From Candidula unifasciata (Eukaryota; Mollusca; Gastropoda; Stylommatophora; Geomitridae), in assembly GCA_905116865.2 (NCBI GenBank), contig CAJHNH020008438.1, positions 1 to 64,000 of the forward strand: a DNA stretch of 64,000 nt, in the 5' to 3' direction. Below are positions 32,071 to 43,058 of the stretch, one piece after another (within the stretch, counting starts at the first letter, position 1; every line of letters begins with the position of its first letter). A model generated the notes under the pieces. It made no database searches. It worked only from the letters and a program-made list of their open reading frames with translations, and was not told where the DNA came from. Both the position numbers and the translations under genes were made by a program.

Positions 32071-32189
32071 GTGGAGAACAACTAAAAGAGATAAAGACTT
32101 ATTACCAATTTTCGAAAACAGAGCATAACGACGAATTTTTGGACCTATCAAAGATGCAATCAGCGGTGGATGAAGAGTAGGAAAAAAGT

Positions 32190-32560
32190 AAAGATCCCTT
32201 TTCGACCCAGCCTAAAATGGGTACCAGGATGGGCTGTCCTGGGAAAGTAAAGACAGCCGGCGTAATACTGACCACATTACCCACAGAGTGCTGATGGTCT
32301 GTAAAAATATGAGACGCTCTGCCCATATGCCCGATGCGCCGAAAGGCGTGAAAAGGGATCTTTACTTTACTTTACTTTACTAAAGATCCCTTTCCATGCC
32401 TTTAGGAGTATCGGGCATATGGGAAGAGCGCCCATATTTTACAGACTATAAGCAATCAGTTGGTAATATGGTTAGCATTACGCCGGCTGTCTTTACTCTC
32501 CCAGGACAGCCCACCTTGGTACCCATTTGAGGCTGGATCGACCTGCGACGCCCCATATCA
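32190..32560. mobile_element. Head-to-head inverted pair of SINE3 copies
   Basis: A + copy (32190-32365, CGACCCAGCCTAAAATGGG to GAAAAGGGATC) meets a reversed copy (32385-32550, GATCCCTTTCCATGCC to GGCTGGATCGACC) around a short TTTAC repeat, forming a long imperfect palindrome. Confidence 0.85.
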
Positions 32561-32645
32561 TGATAAAAATCCACGCAGCCAGCAGTAGGTTTCGATCGCG
32601 GTACGCTGGATTACGAGTCGGACTCGCAACGCCTAAGTCACGGAC
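32561..32645 (-). mobile_element. SINE2-like head fragment (reversed)
   Basis: GATCGCGGTACGCTGG and CGCAACGCCTAAGTCACGGA are the reversed B box side and A box side of a tRNA-like head. It adjoins the reversed SINE3 body, so it may be a chimeric SINE. Confidence 0.55.
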
Positions 32646-33034
32646 GCCGCGAAGAGTGAGAAGCAACAACGAAATTCATGTTTAAATTACCACTGATCAC
32701 TAGCATCATGAGAGCTAATAGATTGAAATGTCTGGGACATTTTGAGAGAATGTCAGATGACAGAGAAGTAAAAACTGTATACACTAGGGAGATGAATGGT
32801 CGTAGACCACAAGTCAGACAAAGAAGACGATGAAGAGTTAGTGTCCTGAGAGACCTGCAAACACTTGGTGTTACTAACTGGAAAGAGAAGGCCAACCAGA
32901 GAGATGAATGGAACGGGTGATATCTGCAGCAATGAGCCTCAAGCGTCCTTAAGGCTGAAGAAAAAGAAGACGTAAGCCATTGCTTACTGCATGGTGAGCT
33001 CTCGGTGCCACTGTCAATACCTACGCACAAGGTT

Positions 33035-33112
33035 TTGCTGCTAAATCGCCTGCAGGTGGGTTCAAACTCGGCACCACGGCGTTCGCAACGCCTGAGCCAC
33101 AGACATCGACAA
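33035..33112 (-). mobile_element. SINE2 head fragment (reversed)
   Basis: TGGGTTCAAACTCGGCACC and TTCGCAACGCCTGAGCCACA are reversed B and A boxes. Confidence 0.6.
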
Positions 33113-33119
33113 TGCTGAA

Positions 33120-34015
33120 CTTTTTCTTAGAGTCCATGCCGTGTGGCGTTGGTAGTCATGTCAATGCACAATCTTCTAACTCGTGTATTTTCAATCAACT
33201 CTGACACAGATGATCCTCCATGCCGTGTGGCGTTGGTAGTCATGTTAATGCACAATCCTCTGTCTCGTGTATTTTCAATCAACTCTGACACAGATGATCT
33301 TCCATGCCAGGATGTCAAACTGTCTAGATCTGTTCTTTCTGTCTTTCTCTGCCTCTCCTCCCCTCTAATTTTCTTACTGTCACATTGTACTCATTGTTTT
33401 CCCCTTCTCATGACCAAAGAATGTCGATTGTCTCTTTCTGATGTGGGCAATTAGTTCTCTTCGTGAGCCAGTTTCTTTCAAGACGTCTTCATTGCTCTTT
33501 TTATTTGCCCAGGGTATTCTCATCATTCGTCTATATCACTACATCTCCGCAGCTTTAAAAAAAAGTTTGTACTTATTTACTAACTGTCCATGATTCACAC
33601 CCGTATATCAATGTAAGATTTAGATAGGTTTTAAGAATTCTCTTTTGACAAATAAAGATTTCATAAAATATTCTTCATTAAAATTCTGCCTTTGCTTGAG
33701 CTATTGGACATTAAACTTCCTTAATACATCTTCCATCTGATGTTTTCAACTTGTTTGAGGTTTGTCCCATTTACTTTGATGTTGCATTTCGTAGGAACAG
33801 TTTTCTTTGTAATTACCATTATTTCTGTTTTTCTGCTGTTCAAACTAAGACTTTTGTTTTCACTTTCCGTTACAATTGTATACAACATTTTTTGCAGTTG
33901 TATTTCATTTTCAGCAATCAAAACTATATATCAGCAAATATGACCAACAGCCGCTATTCCTGGCATACCATGTATTAATCTAATTATTATTTCACAGTAA
34001 AGATTGAATAAATCG
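33120..34015 (-). mobile_element. LINE fragment related to that at 2890-4020 (reversed)
   Basis: The minus strand at 33721-33921 reads ENEIQLQKMLYTIV, NSRKTEIMVITKKT and CNIKVNGTNLKQVEN, the reverse transcriptase thumb-side motifs also seen in the 2.9 kb copy. At the 3' end (33130-33290) a segment of about 80 bases (GTATTTTCAATCAACTCTGA) is present twice in tandem. Confidence 0.78.
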
Positions 34016-34064
34016 GATGATAAAAAAGTCGAGAAACTCCAAAAACAGCCAAGCAATCATCGGG

Positions 34065-34505
34065 GTTGTTTAACGTCTTGTAAAGGATATGCAAATAACT
34101 TAAACTCGTTACAATATGGTTTTTGAGGTTTTGAGATTTTGGACAACGGATCAACATCATGGCACACCTGTGTAACCCATATGTGCTGGGTTCTTTGTCA
34201 AACTTAAGTCGGAGTCCGAAGAAGCTCAGCACAGTGCACTGGCTCTGTAGCACCGGCAAGGTTCTTGAAATACTACCAAATTTTGCGAAAGCAGACTCGT
34301 TAGGGTATTCTTTTGATTCCCAACTCACAACATATTTTTACGGGCGCAACAATGCACACGGGCGTCCAATCTCACTACCCAGAGAACGGGTGGAATTACT
34401 ATAAGTCCAAGTCCACGTGAAAAAATCCCAGCCCTAACCGAGGATTGAACCCGGAACCTCTAGCACTCGAGGCGGATACCATGCCTTGAGACCATGCAGT
34501 CCCCT
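34065..34505 (-). mobile_element. SINE1 copy (reversed), near full length
   Basis: Reversed head GGTCTCAAGGCATGGTATCC, B box GGGTTCAATCCTCGG and body blocks match 26135-26485. The left end continues into a CGTCTTGTAAAGGATATGCA motif shared with SINE2 tails. Confidence 0.85.
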
Positions 34506-34649
34506 TACTCGTTACAATATAAAGACGTAATCTGTGTTATGTAAATGATTTAGAGAGAAGTAAACTGGTGCCTGTGCACAAAAGAGGGAATCAAACGGGA
34601 TGATAGAATCACTAATGTGGAGCTCTGGGAGAGAATTTAAGAAGTTAAA

Positions 34650-34915
34650 GTGGCAACAAGAGGTGAAGAAAAGACGCTGACGCTGGATAGGACACACGTT
34701 GAAAAAACCTGGGAACAATATCTTTGCATTAGAACCCACAGGGACATAAAAGAAGAACAAAAACACACTGAGAACTGAGCTAAAGAATGAAGTTAGAAAT
34801 ATAGGGAGTACATGGGGTGGAGAAAGGGGGGGGGGGCTGCATGCGATAGTGAAGGATAGAACAACTTAGCGTGAGTTGGTGGAGGGCCCAGGATCCATTA
34901 GGTTTCAGAAACAAA
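34650..34915 (+). mobile_element. LINE 3' end (C-terminal coding remnant)
   Basis: RRWRWIGHTLKKPGNNIFAL, then KNTLRTELKNEVRNIGSTWG, a G run, then LHAIVKDRTT, stop, RELVEGPGSI. Same family as 25727-25927. Confidence 0.75.
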
Positions 34916-34924
34916 AACAGGTTA

Positions 34925-35190
34925 AAAGGAGCCATATGGTGTAGCAACAAGCGCTTGTCTGTGGATCCCAAGGTCAAGGGTTCAGACGCTGATGAAGCCA
35001 TATTATTTTGTTTAATGACTTTTGCTCCGAATTTGATACAGCCTTAAATGGGTGCCAGGTAAAGACCTGGAAAGTAAAGTCGGCCGGCTTAATAGTCACC
35101 CCATCACCCAATAAGTACCGATTAATCTATAAAATATAGGCTTAGCCCTATATGCATAATACGCCTGAAGGTTTGACAAAGGAAACTTAT
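34925..35190 (+). mobile_element. SINE3 copy with tRNA-like head
   Basis: Head CATATGGTGTAGCAACAAGC, GCTTGTCTGTGGATCC and B box AAGGGTTCAGACGC, then TTAAATGGGTGCCAGG, GTAAAGTCGGCCGGCTTAAT, TAAAATATAGGCTTAGCCC and a CGCCTGAAGG tail. Confidence 0.75.
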
Positions 35191-35399
35191 CTTTTCTATT
35201 TTCAACTTTAAAAATTGTTGTCCACACCAGTGGGGTATCTGATATATAAAGAACTAGATTCATTCCTTTTTATCATTTGGCGCTTACTGGGTTTATAGGC
35301 CCGCAACCGCCTTTGCTTCCCATGACATGTCCTGGTAACGAGTTTAGACTGGATCGAAGCAAATTCAAAGATGCCCTTTCTTTTTTTTTTCTTCTTCGC

Positions 35400-35665
35400 G
35401 TTCACCAGCTGTAAACTCTGGCGGAAGGTTCTGGTTGCTCGTCCACTACTGAACTGCAGTCCTGCTCCAGAACCTGAGTGTTGCGTGTGCATCAGTTTTA
35501 CAGATCTCATTCTCTTGAATACAGACTGTTGGTTCCTTGCCTCTCCGGCAGATGCACTCCGACTTCAAAGGAAGCTCCCCAATTAGTCGACTCTTACGAC
35601 ATGCTTTTGGGGAGGCAGTGGGTCTATTCTTGTTTTCCCCACAATGGGGCCCCTGAACCCACACG
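35400..35665 (+). repeat. Interspersed repeat family F, copy 2
   Basis: TTCACCAGCTGTAAACTCTG, GGTTGCTCGTCCACTAC, GCGTGTGCATCAGTTTTACA and TCTCCGGCAGATGCACTCCG in order; this copy extends further right than the others. Confidence 0.7.
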
Positions 35666-35779
35666 GGGGAAGATGCCCTTTAAAAACTTTCTCACAGGAA
35701 TCAAGAATTCTGGAGCGTCCAGGCATTACAATACACCCTGTTGAAAACTATTAATAACAGTCGTGAGATGCACATTTTT

Positions 35780-35975
35780 GGTTTGAATCCCTACCCTGAC
35801 TTCTGCCGGAAGCCCTGAATATAGTAGGGATATAGATATACATAGGCCTAGCAATAGATATGGCCTCTAACGACTGAAAGTAGTTTCTGGAACCTCTCCG
35901 CGGGTGATCATCATCCGCATGGTGGCACTTTGTGTCACCGGGTGCTTATCGCTTGTGTGATGTCCTGGTCTAAGG
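35780..35975 (+). repeat. Interspersed repeat family G, copy
   Basis: CTGACTTCTGCCGGAAGCCC, ATAGATATGGCC, CTCTCCGCGGGTGATCATCA and GTGGCACTTTGTGTCACCGG match 38258-38437. Confidence 0.7.
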
Positions 35976-36062
35976 CCACGTTAAAAAAATGCGTGTTGAT
36001 ACTTACATGAGTTTTCGAGTATTTGTTAACGAATGAGAACACGAGTTTTTAAAATGCACTTT

Positions 36063-36300
36063 AACACAAGGTTAGTTGCGTATCCTTTACAGGACGTTGC
36101 AGACCGAACCCTAGCAGCCCCTGGCTGTTGTGTGGAGTCTCTAGGAAATTTTACGTCCAGTAGTTTGCCATTGCTTTCTGGGCAGTCGGTCCCCTGATAC
36201 CACTGTCAAAACCAACGCAAGGCGCATGGCCCGGAGCTGGGATCGAACCCGGCATCCCGACATTACGAAGCGTTTGCATCGACTTAGCCACATAACTTCA
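36063..36300 (-). mobile_element. SINE2 copy (reversed)
   Basis: From left to right: tail GTTGCGTATCCTTTACAGGA, body ACGTCCAGTAGTTTGCCATT, AAAACCAACGCAAGG, B box side GGGATCGAACCCGG and A box side ACTTAGCCACA. Confidence 0.85.
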
Positions 36301-36499
36301 ACACACACTGCGCTATATTCACTTACTTTTCAACGAATCCCAACAACTCTCTGGTGCGTATTTTTGTCCGTGACTTTTCTGCACTTTGTTTTCAGCTGTC
36401 TAAAAAAATACGTTCTATTTTCAGTTATTAATCGAATGGCAATTTCAGCAAGAGAGGCAAACATGCCAAAATGCATTTGAAAACTAATGCAGTCACACT

Positions 36500-36760
36500 T
36501 TCAGAAATATCTCGAAAAAATCATGTATGGATCAAGAAGACTTTTTGCATATGACCTTAGATTTCACATATCATTATGGTTCTATAAACTGCACGTGTGC
36601 AACATTTTTTCTTGAAGCAGTGTAATTTGTTTACCTATGTTTGACTAATAAGTGATGTACCCCAGGACAATAGAACATACAAAAACTGACACAAGTGTGG
36701 AAATTATTTGGAAATCAGTTCACATTTGCAATGATCTGATTTGATTCCCCTTACTCAAGA
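36500..36760 (+). repeat. Interspersed repeat family J, copy 2, left part
   Basis: TATGACCTTAGATTTCACAT, TTGAAGCAGTG, CTATGTTTGAC and GAAATCAGTTCACAT correspond to 29365-29545. The right part resumes at 37485 after two insertions. Confidence 0.55.
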
Positions 36761-36764
36761 AAGT

Positions 36765-37008
36765 AAAACAGTACAATTCCCTTCTCCACGCCTATAGCAG
36801 TATAGGGCATATAGGGCTAGACCTAAATTTTTTATACACTAATCGGCACAAGATGGTTGATGTGGTCAGCATCATGCCGGCCGCCTTTACCTCCCAGGAC
36901 TGCCCCAGTACCCACTCAAGGCTGGGTCAACCTGGGAGTCAATGTCATTTTTGAAAAAAATCTTCCTCTGCCAGGGAGCGAATTCACGACATTCCGATCC
37001 GCGCTGCC
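36765..37008 (-). mobile_element. SINE3 copy (reversed)
   Basis: CCCTTCTCCACGCCTATAGC, ATAGGGCTAGACC, CATGCCGGCCGCCTTTACC, AAGGCTGGGTCAACCTGGGA and GGGAGCGAATTCACGAC in order; the outer tRNA head is cut at the LINE junction. Confidence 0.85.
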
Positions 37009-37490
37009 ATCTTTCTCTATCTTCTGCTTGATGAATAAGTGTATGATAACTTAGTCCTCTCCATTTCTTGATGTTGTCATTCCATTCTCTTCTTTGTCCT
37101 CCTCTTCTTCGACTACCCCGCAGTATTCCTTGAAGCACAGTCTTTGCAATGAAATCATGTCTCACCACGTGCCCTAACCAAATTAGTTTCAGCACTGTCG
37201 AGAAAGGCTCCCGATATCCCGCATAGGTTTATATTTTGTCTCTGACATATTTGTTAGTTTTGTGTTCTAAATAACTAATTTGTAAAATGCGTCTGTAGCA
37301 TTTACATTCGAAAGCCTGAATCCTCTTTTCCATTTCCACAGTGAGAGTCCAACTCTCACACCCGTCTAAGAAAAAAGACAACACCAGTGATTTGTAAATA
37401 CTGACATTGACTGCAATGCTGATTTTGCTCTTCCACATCGTATTCATCTGAGACATCGCGGCTGTTGCCATATCATTTTTTTTCATATAC
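37009..37490 (-). mobile_element. LINE C-terminal remnant (reversed)
   Basis: The minus strand reads KSKISIAVNVSIYKSLVLSF, DGCESWTLTVEMEKRIQAFE, CYRRILQISYLEHKTNKYVR, then after a frameshift KLIWLGHVVRHDFIAKTVLQ, GILRGSRRRGGQRREWNDNI and KKWRGLS. This is the well-known YGCESWTL...RIQAFE...YLEHKTN...WFGHVxRHD...ILQGTLEG tail of a widespread LINE family. Confidence 0.88.
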
Positions 37491-37630
37491 CGTAATAAAA
37501 GATATATTTAAAACTCAATCTTTGTTCACATTGGAGAAAAATACTTTCAAGAACAAGATTATTAATAGGTTGCATGCCAAATTTCAACAACTGACATCGG
37601 AAGGTTACTGAGTTACAGATTTTTAAATTT
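37485..37630 (+). repeat. Interspersed repeat family J, copy 2, right part
   Basis: CGGAAGGTTACTGAGTTACA and the preceding CCAAATTTCAACAACTGACA correspond to 29835-29885. Confidence 0.5.
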
Positions 37631-37674
37631 CCGGCAGGACATCTAGAATTCACTATAGTGTCTCATCTCTACGT

Positions 37675-38010
37675 CTCAATAGGGCTCTCAAAAGTCAAGC
37701 CAAAGGCGAGATAGAGGCGCAATCAGACACTAACTGGTACAATCGGAATTGGAACTATTCGCTTGCTGCTGAAGATAGGGGCGGAGCGCTTGTGGAGGCG
37801 TCCCGAGTGCTGTGATGTCGATTCTTGATTCAAGATTTAGCATTCAACATTTAACATTCAACATTTAACATTCAACATTTAACATTCAGCATTTAACATT
37901 TAACATTTAACATTCAACATTCAACATTTAGCATTCAACATTTAACATTCAACATTTAACATTCAACATTTAACATTCAACATTTAACATTCAACATTCT
38001 ACATCTCAAA
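37675..38010 (+). repeat. Family E copy with expanded AACATT tail
   Basis: Core TTCGCTTGCTGCTGAAGAT, GGAGCGCTTGTGGAGG and GATGTCGATTC, then about 14 copies of a 12-14-base AACATTTAACATTC unit (37845-38000). Confidence 0.85.
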
Positions 38011-38114
38011 ACACCAGAATCTCAGAGACACTGGCAATTCCCAAAAGCTGACCCAACTACGTGACATGCAAGTAAAGCCTGGTCAACATATCTAGCACGC
38101 AGAGAACACTTATG

Positions 38115-38665
38115 ACCCATAGTTAGTTGTGTATCCTTTACAGGACTTTGCAAGCCCCTCACCCCCCCCCCCCCCGGAAAAAAAACATGCCTTACCTATA
38201 TTTTTTTTTAATCATAAAAGTCGTCACCGTGTGGGATGCAATTTTTTGTTATTTGAAACCCCACACTGGCTTCTGCCACCGGCCCTGAATATTAGCCGGG
38301 CCATAAATATTGTCTAGCCATAGATATGGCCATAACGGCTAAAAGGGGTTTCTGGGACCTCTCCACGGGTGATCCTCATCCGCATGGTGGCACTTTGTCT
38401 CGCCGGGTGTTTGTCGCTTGTGGGGTGTCCTGGAGGGGTACAACTACCAACCTATCTCCTAAAAACAAAAACAAGGCATTGTTTTGGCTGTTGTTGTTTT
38501 CTAGGTACATTTACGTCCAGTAGTTTGCCCTCGCTGCTGCACCATCGGCTCTCGATACCATTGTCGTAACAAAAGCTTGGAGTAAGGTCATGCAGCTGGG
38601 ATCGAACCCGGCACCCCGAGAATTACGAAGCGGGTTTTGCAACGCCTAAGCCACAATCTCCGACT
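38115..38665 (-). mobile_element. SINE2 copy (reversed) split by family G
   Basis: The tail (GTTGTGTATCCTTTACAGGA) lies at 38125 and the body and head (TTTACGTCCAGTAGTTTGCC to CAACGCCTAAGCCACA) at 38505-38655. Family G (38258-38437) and a C run lie between them. Confidence 0.8.
38258..38437 (+). repeat. Interspersed repeat family G, fullest copy
   Basis: CCCCACACTGGCTTCTGCC, GGGCCATAAATATTGTC, GGGACCTCTCCACGGGTGAT, GTGGCACTTTGTCTCGCCGG and GGGTGTCCTGG. Used here as family reference. Confidence 0.7.
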
Positions 38666-38669
38666 TGGG

Positions 38670-39220
38670 ACAGTAGACACGTAGGATGCAAGATTCGTCA
38701 ATGCTTCCCACAAATAGAGTAATATGTGTTTAAACTTCAAATGTTGCGGAAATATTTTTAAGGAATCGTTAACTAAGAAAAGGAAACATACTGATACTCT
38801 TTACGATATAAACATCGAGAGGGAATATTTCATAATCAGTCATCAATCACTCAATCAGTCAGGTGCCTTCTCCGCTGTGAAGGATACTACAATGGATCTG
38901 CAACACATTCTGCAGCTAAACTATCTCAGACTGCTGGGCGTTCATCTTGTTGTTTTAGTTCTACTTCTAATATTGTCAAAATCCTGCTCTCTAGAGTTTG
39001 ATCTCTCCCCTCCCCAACCCCACCCCCTCCTCCCCCACCAACCCCAGGAGCATTGTCTTTAATGTGGATAAATATTTCAATTGTCGTCTCTTCTACGATT
39101 ATTTTCTTTCCGGCAAACCTTTAGGTCAACAGTTGTATTTCAGGGTGATCTAACAGCATTTTCCTACCTCTTTCCCATTAAAACAACCACAGAAAACTGA
39201 GAACGCATTGTCATCTACAG
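38670..39220. other. Unassigned stretch in gene C intron
   Basis: Contains a frame at 38724-39062 with a hydrophobic stretch (LRLLGVHLVVLVLLLI), but no splice or family support. Called non-coding. Confidence 0.4.
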
Positions 39221-39224
39221 AGCT

Positions 39225-39671
39225 ATAATAGTCGTTGGCCACTTCTAATATCAACGAAAACTCTAGACACAAAATTAGACAGTTTTGAAAATAAATGCCT
39301 TAGAAGAATACTAAATTTCAAATGGTCAGATTTCCGAACCAATACACAAATAAGGCAAGAATCCAGGCAAGAGTATGTGTCTAATTTTATACGAAAACGC
39401 CGCTGGAACTATGTCGGCCACGCCCTTAGAATGGATAAATCAAGACTTCCTTACCAAGCCCTCATTTGGACACCACAGGGGAAAAGATCTCGTGGAAGAC
39501 CAAGGGAAACTTTACGTAGAACTATCATCAGGGAAGGCTCGCTCATGGGCCACTCTAACATCCAAGACCTACAACGGATTGCAACGGACCGCCGTGCATG
39601 GAGAGTCATGACCTCTGCCCTATGTGCCGCACTCGACACAAGAGGAAAGACTAACTAACTAACTAACTAAC
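39225..39671 (+). mobile_element. LINE 3' end with ACTA tail
   Basis: TLDTKLDSFENKCLRRILNF, KWSDFRTNTQIRQESRQEY, VSNFIRKRRWNYVGHALRMD, then GKRSRGRPRETLRRT, DLQRIATDRRAWRVM and ALCAALDTRGKTN, stop. It is an uninterrupted C-terminal frame of about 140 codons with a (CTAA)n tail at 39650-39671, so it is one of the younger LINE inserts here. Confidence 0.88.
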
Positions 39672-39729
39672 TTCTAATATATTCATGCGTCGATGAAAAA
39701 AAGGGGGACGGGAGGAGCCTAACCCATAC

Positions 39730-40060
39730 GGTTTAGGAATCCTAGGTACCCTTAGGTATCGTAGGCACCCTCAGGCATTTTAGGCAACCCTATGCATTTT
39801 AGGCGCTCTTAGGAAACCTCAGGTATTTAGGACAACCTTAGGCATCTTGTGCAACCTTATGAATCGTAGACACCCTTAGGCGTTTTAGGCACCCTTAGGC
39901 ATCTTAGGCACCCTGGGGCATTTAAGGCAACCTTGTGCATCTTAGACACTCTTGGGTATCTTATGAAACCTTAGGCATCTTATTTACCTTTAGGCATCTT
40001 AGCCAGACTTAGGCATCTCATGCCCCTTGAGGCATCTCAGGCATCCTTAGGTATCCAAAA
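39730..40060. repeat. Degenerate 15-base minisatellite
   Basis: Repeated CACCCTTAGGCATCTTAGG units with much variation. Confidence 0.85.
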
Positions 40061-40144
40061 AGTTCGATTAGCACCCCTAAATTATTAATGGAGTTAAGCT
40101 TCCCCTCTTCCCTTTTTCTGTCCCTAAACCGTGTATAGTACTTT

Positions 40145-40245
40145 TTCTAGGTTTTTTGCTGCTGAAGATGGGGACGGAGCGCTTATGGGGTGTCCCGAGT
40201 GCTATTATGTCGATTCCTAATTTAACACTTAACATTCTAATTTGT
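40145..40245 (+). repeat. Interspersed repeat family E, fragment
   Basis: TTGCTGCTGAAGATGGGGAC, GGAGCGCTTATGGGG and ATGTCGATTCCTAATTTAAC. Confidence 0.75.
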
Positions 40246-40292
40246 TGTTTATACGTATAATATGAGGTTAAATATGTTATTAGTATTGTTGC

Positions 40293-40324
<32 letters not shown>

Positions 40325-41150
40325 TTATTATTCCTACAGTAAAAACCTTTCTGACAGAAATTCCAAGCAAGCGAAAAATTAGAAGCGTTTTAATAAAAAC
40401 AGTTGTGGTTAACGGGGAACTAATGCACTTCAATAAACTCTATAATCTCTGCCGGGACCAACATTTGTTCACGTTTACCAACTGTTTGTCTTAAACGAGT
40501 TGGCATTAACAAGGGTTTTCTATATTACAAACTTAAACAAGGTGTTGGTTTCCTAAATCTATTTCTGAAAATGTGTAAACCGGCAGATCACGCCTATGGG
40601 AGTTTGTTTTAGCGCCCTTGGCAGCGATAATGCTGTTTTAGCCAATGAATGCCTGTGTTGCCTCTTTTTCTTACAGAAACAAGTTTTAATGTAAATACAG
40701 ATACGGTATAAAAAAAAAAGTATATATGTATGGGGCTTCCCCCCCCCCCTTCCTCCCAATTTTCCCATTAAAATGTATGGCTTAGTTCCATTTGCCATCT
40801 TCGTTGTAACTTTTGCGGGTGGATGTTCGGGTGCCTCTTTTAACCAGAAGTAAGAGGGTAATCAGAAAGTCAAATGTCACACATATTTGTTTCCTCGCAA
40901 ACCGCATAAAATTTACAATTCACCAATAAAATAACCCATTATGTCGTTAGCACATCCAAATTATGTGTGTAACCTCGTTAACCTTTGTGATCTCACACGA
41001 AGGCCAAACTTGGGCTTACACAATTTGCCTGATTGGGGTTTTGTTTCCTTCATGCTGCAGCTTCTTCACAAGGAGTAACAATCAGGCATTAACCCCGCTC
41101 TCTGAATCCAGCGACCAACAATGCTTCTATTGATGTCCATACACAGCACA
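40246..41150. other. Unassigned stretch in gene C intron
   Basis: AT-rich with an ATT microsatellite at 40291-40330. No exon or family was recognised. Confidence 0.45.
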
Positions 41151-41151
41151 C

Positions 41152-42830
41152 AACTATATATATAAAAATCAATGTTTGTGTGTTTGTTTGTCCCCTATAG
41201 ACTCGGAAACTGCTGAACCGATTTAGCTGAAATTTTCAGGATATGTTTGTTTTGATACCGGATGTTGAACCATCATGGTTTGAAATTCAACCTGTCACTG
41301 TTAGAGATAGGTGACCACAATTTAAGCCATAATTTTCGAAACTAATATTTATAATTTTAGTGATTTCAAATTATAGCCACGTTAGTAATTGCGCATGCGC
41401 CGTAGTCAGAACGCAAGGCTTACACCATTTGCCGGCGAGTTACGTGCAGCCAACGCCTTCTCTAATACAGAGAGTAGGTCGTGGTACAGCAAACAAGACT
41501 ATCTCTTTATTTGCCACAATAACCATATTAAACACGATTTTTATTTTCTTTTTTTTCAAACAACCTTCGATGGGGGTGGGGGGGGGGGGGGAGAGGGCAT
41601 CAAGGACTATCTCGACGTCGGCGCAGACATTGACTGCGACATTAACTTCATTAACCGTGTTAGACACTTGCGATTTCTATTTTTGTGCCGTTTCATTAAT
41701 ATATCTGGAGTATCTGTCTATGAGAAAACAATTGCCTGCGGTTTTGAGTTGTGTTATAATCGGAACACAGTAGTAGGGACATATATCTCTAATAGTATTG
41801 TTCTCTTTTCGTTGCTCCGATGAAGTGGCTACTTGGTCGAATGGTTAGAACACTGGGTTCCTGCGCGGGAGACCAGGGTTCAAATCCGCAGTAGGTAATT
41901 TTTTTTACCCTGGACTAAAATAATATCCTCATCTGCTATGTCGAGGTGACAGCACTAGCCATGTTGCCCTTAATACTAAAAAAAAACAAAAAAAAAACCA
42001 ACAAGTAAATGGGTAAACCATTTGATAATTAAATTTGACCATTTCGCATTTTTTAACTTTCCGATTGCATGGTTACGCTGAAATTTCATAGCTTTCCATT
42101 TATTTTCATTTAGATTTAGTTATTTCATCTGCTTTGGAATTTTAAGCTGTGCTGTTTACCATAGCGTTCATTTCCTAATTATGGTGTTTTTTTCCTGTTT
42201 TCATTTGCTTTTCAAGTGTTTTTTTGTTTCTCCCAACTACTTCAATAAGGGAAAGAGTTGTCGGTAAATTGGGGGGGGGGGGGGGGGATGTTAACTGAGA
42301 GAGCTTTAAGTCACAGTAACTGCTTTAACCACTTAAAGTAGCAGCAGCAGTAATAGTTGTAGTTGGGCTGTTACACCGTAGTGCTCTCATGTGAAGACCG
42401 CCGGTAAGGTTATGGCGTTCTTCTGTCGGGAAGCGAAATTACACATCCTAACCTGACCAGTCTGTGGCGACAGCACTAGCCATGCGGAACCAAATCTCCT
42501 GGCTTACGACTCTCTGTCTACTCCGATGGTAACACAGATAGCAGTGACATTATTTTAGCTACTGTGGTGGTGGTCGTGGTAGTAGTTGTACTGGTACTTG
42601 AAGGATGATGTGGTAAATATTACACTAGCCCCATTCACTACCTATTACAATTCCTGCTCCCCATTTTAGTCCGGATGGACAGGGATGTCAATGTCAGTTA
42701 CAGCAAGAACAAAAAATATCGCAAATATCGCCAGGTAATGATTTTCAAATCCTTCAAAGAGGGAGGGGAAGGGGGGGGGGGGGGGGGGGGGGGGTAATGA
42801 CTTAAATTTAAGCCGGGTACAGCTAGTATG
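41152..42830 (-). mobile_element. R1 element, copy 3, longest (reversed)
   Basis: On the minus strand it begins CTAGCTGTACCCGGC and runs through the same blocks as copy 1. It extends beyond copy 1 to an end whose + strand reads TATATAAAAATCAATG, CCCCTATAGACTCGGAAACT and GCTGAACCGATTTAGCTG, a sequence type I associate with Helitron/Helentron families. Two SINE4-like tracts with tRNA-like or body motifs (41820-41990 and 42395-42490) are embedded. No Rep/helicase protein is encoded. Confidence 0.7.
41820..41990 (+). mobile_element. SINE4 copy inside R1
   Basis: Head GTGGCTACTTGGTCGAATGG, B box GGGTTCAAATCCGC, body GACAGCACTAGCCATG. The same body occurs at the end of R1 copy 1. Confidence 0.6.
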
Positions 42831-43058
42831 TTTATAAATGTTAACATATTCCGTAAATAATTAAAAACAATTAACTGTTTGTTAAACTTATCGCATACCA
42901 TTTCAACGTGTTGATACAGACTAGAGGTGTACAATATTATTGTATAGGTGTAGACGTTATTAGTTGAGGCAATATAATTACATTTTATTGTGCTCAAAAT
43001 CAACGCGATTCCTGTTTCCATGTAGTGTCTAATTTTTGTGTGTATTGTTTATTTTCAG

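Larger units (their letters stand above)
31620..32970 (+). mobile_element. LINE 3' part broken by nested SINE3 insertions
   Basis: Three pieces follow each other in LINE order: 31625-31790 (LREEIQSRMQSGNKVYCALQ then LLKSSCLSRNTKIKY), 32075-32190 (WRTTKRDKDLLPIF, then RRIFGPIKDAISGG) and 32645-32960 (LKCLGHFERMSDDREVK, then NGRRPQVRQRRR, stop, RVSVLRDLQTLGVTNWKEKA). The gaps hold SINE3 copies. Stops and shifts show that it is dead. Confidence 0.8.

Noticed and set aside
38724..39062. 112-codon + frame with a hydrophobic segment as an extra exon of gene C
   Set aside because: No resemblance to the paralogs, no acceptor/donor in the right phase seen, and a C-rich low-complexity end.
41389..41823. 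144-codon + frame with several cysteines
   Set aside because: Lies entirely in R1 copy 3, contains a G-run, and the cysteine spacing does not match the family.
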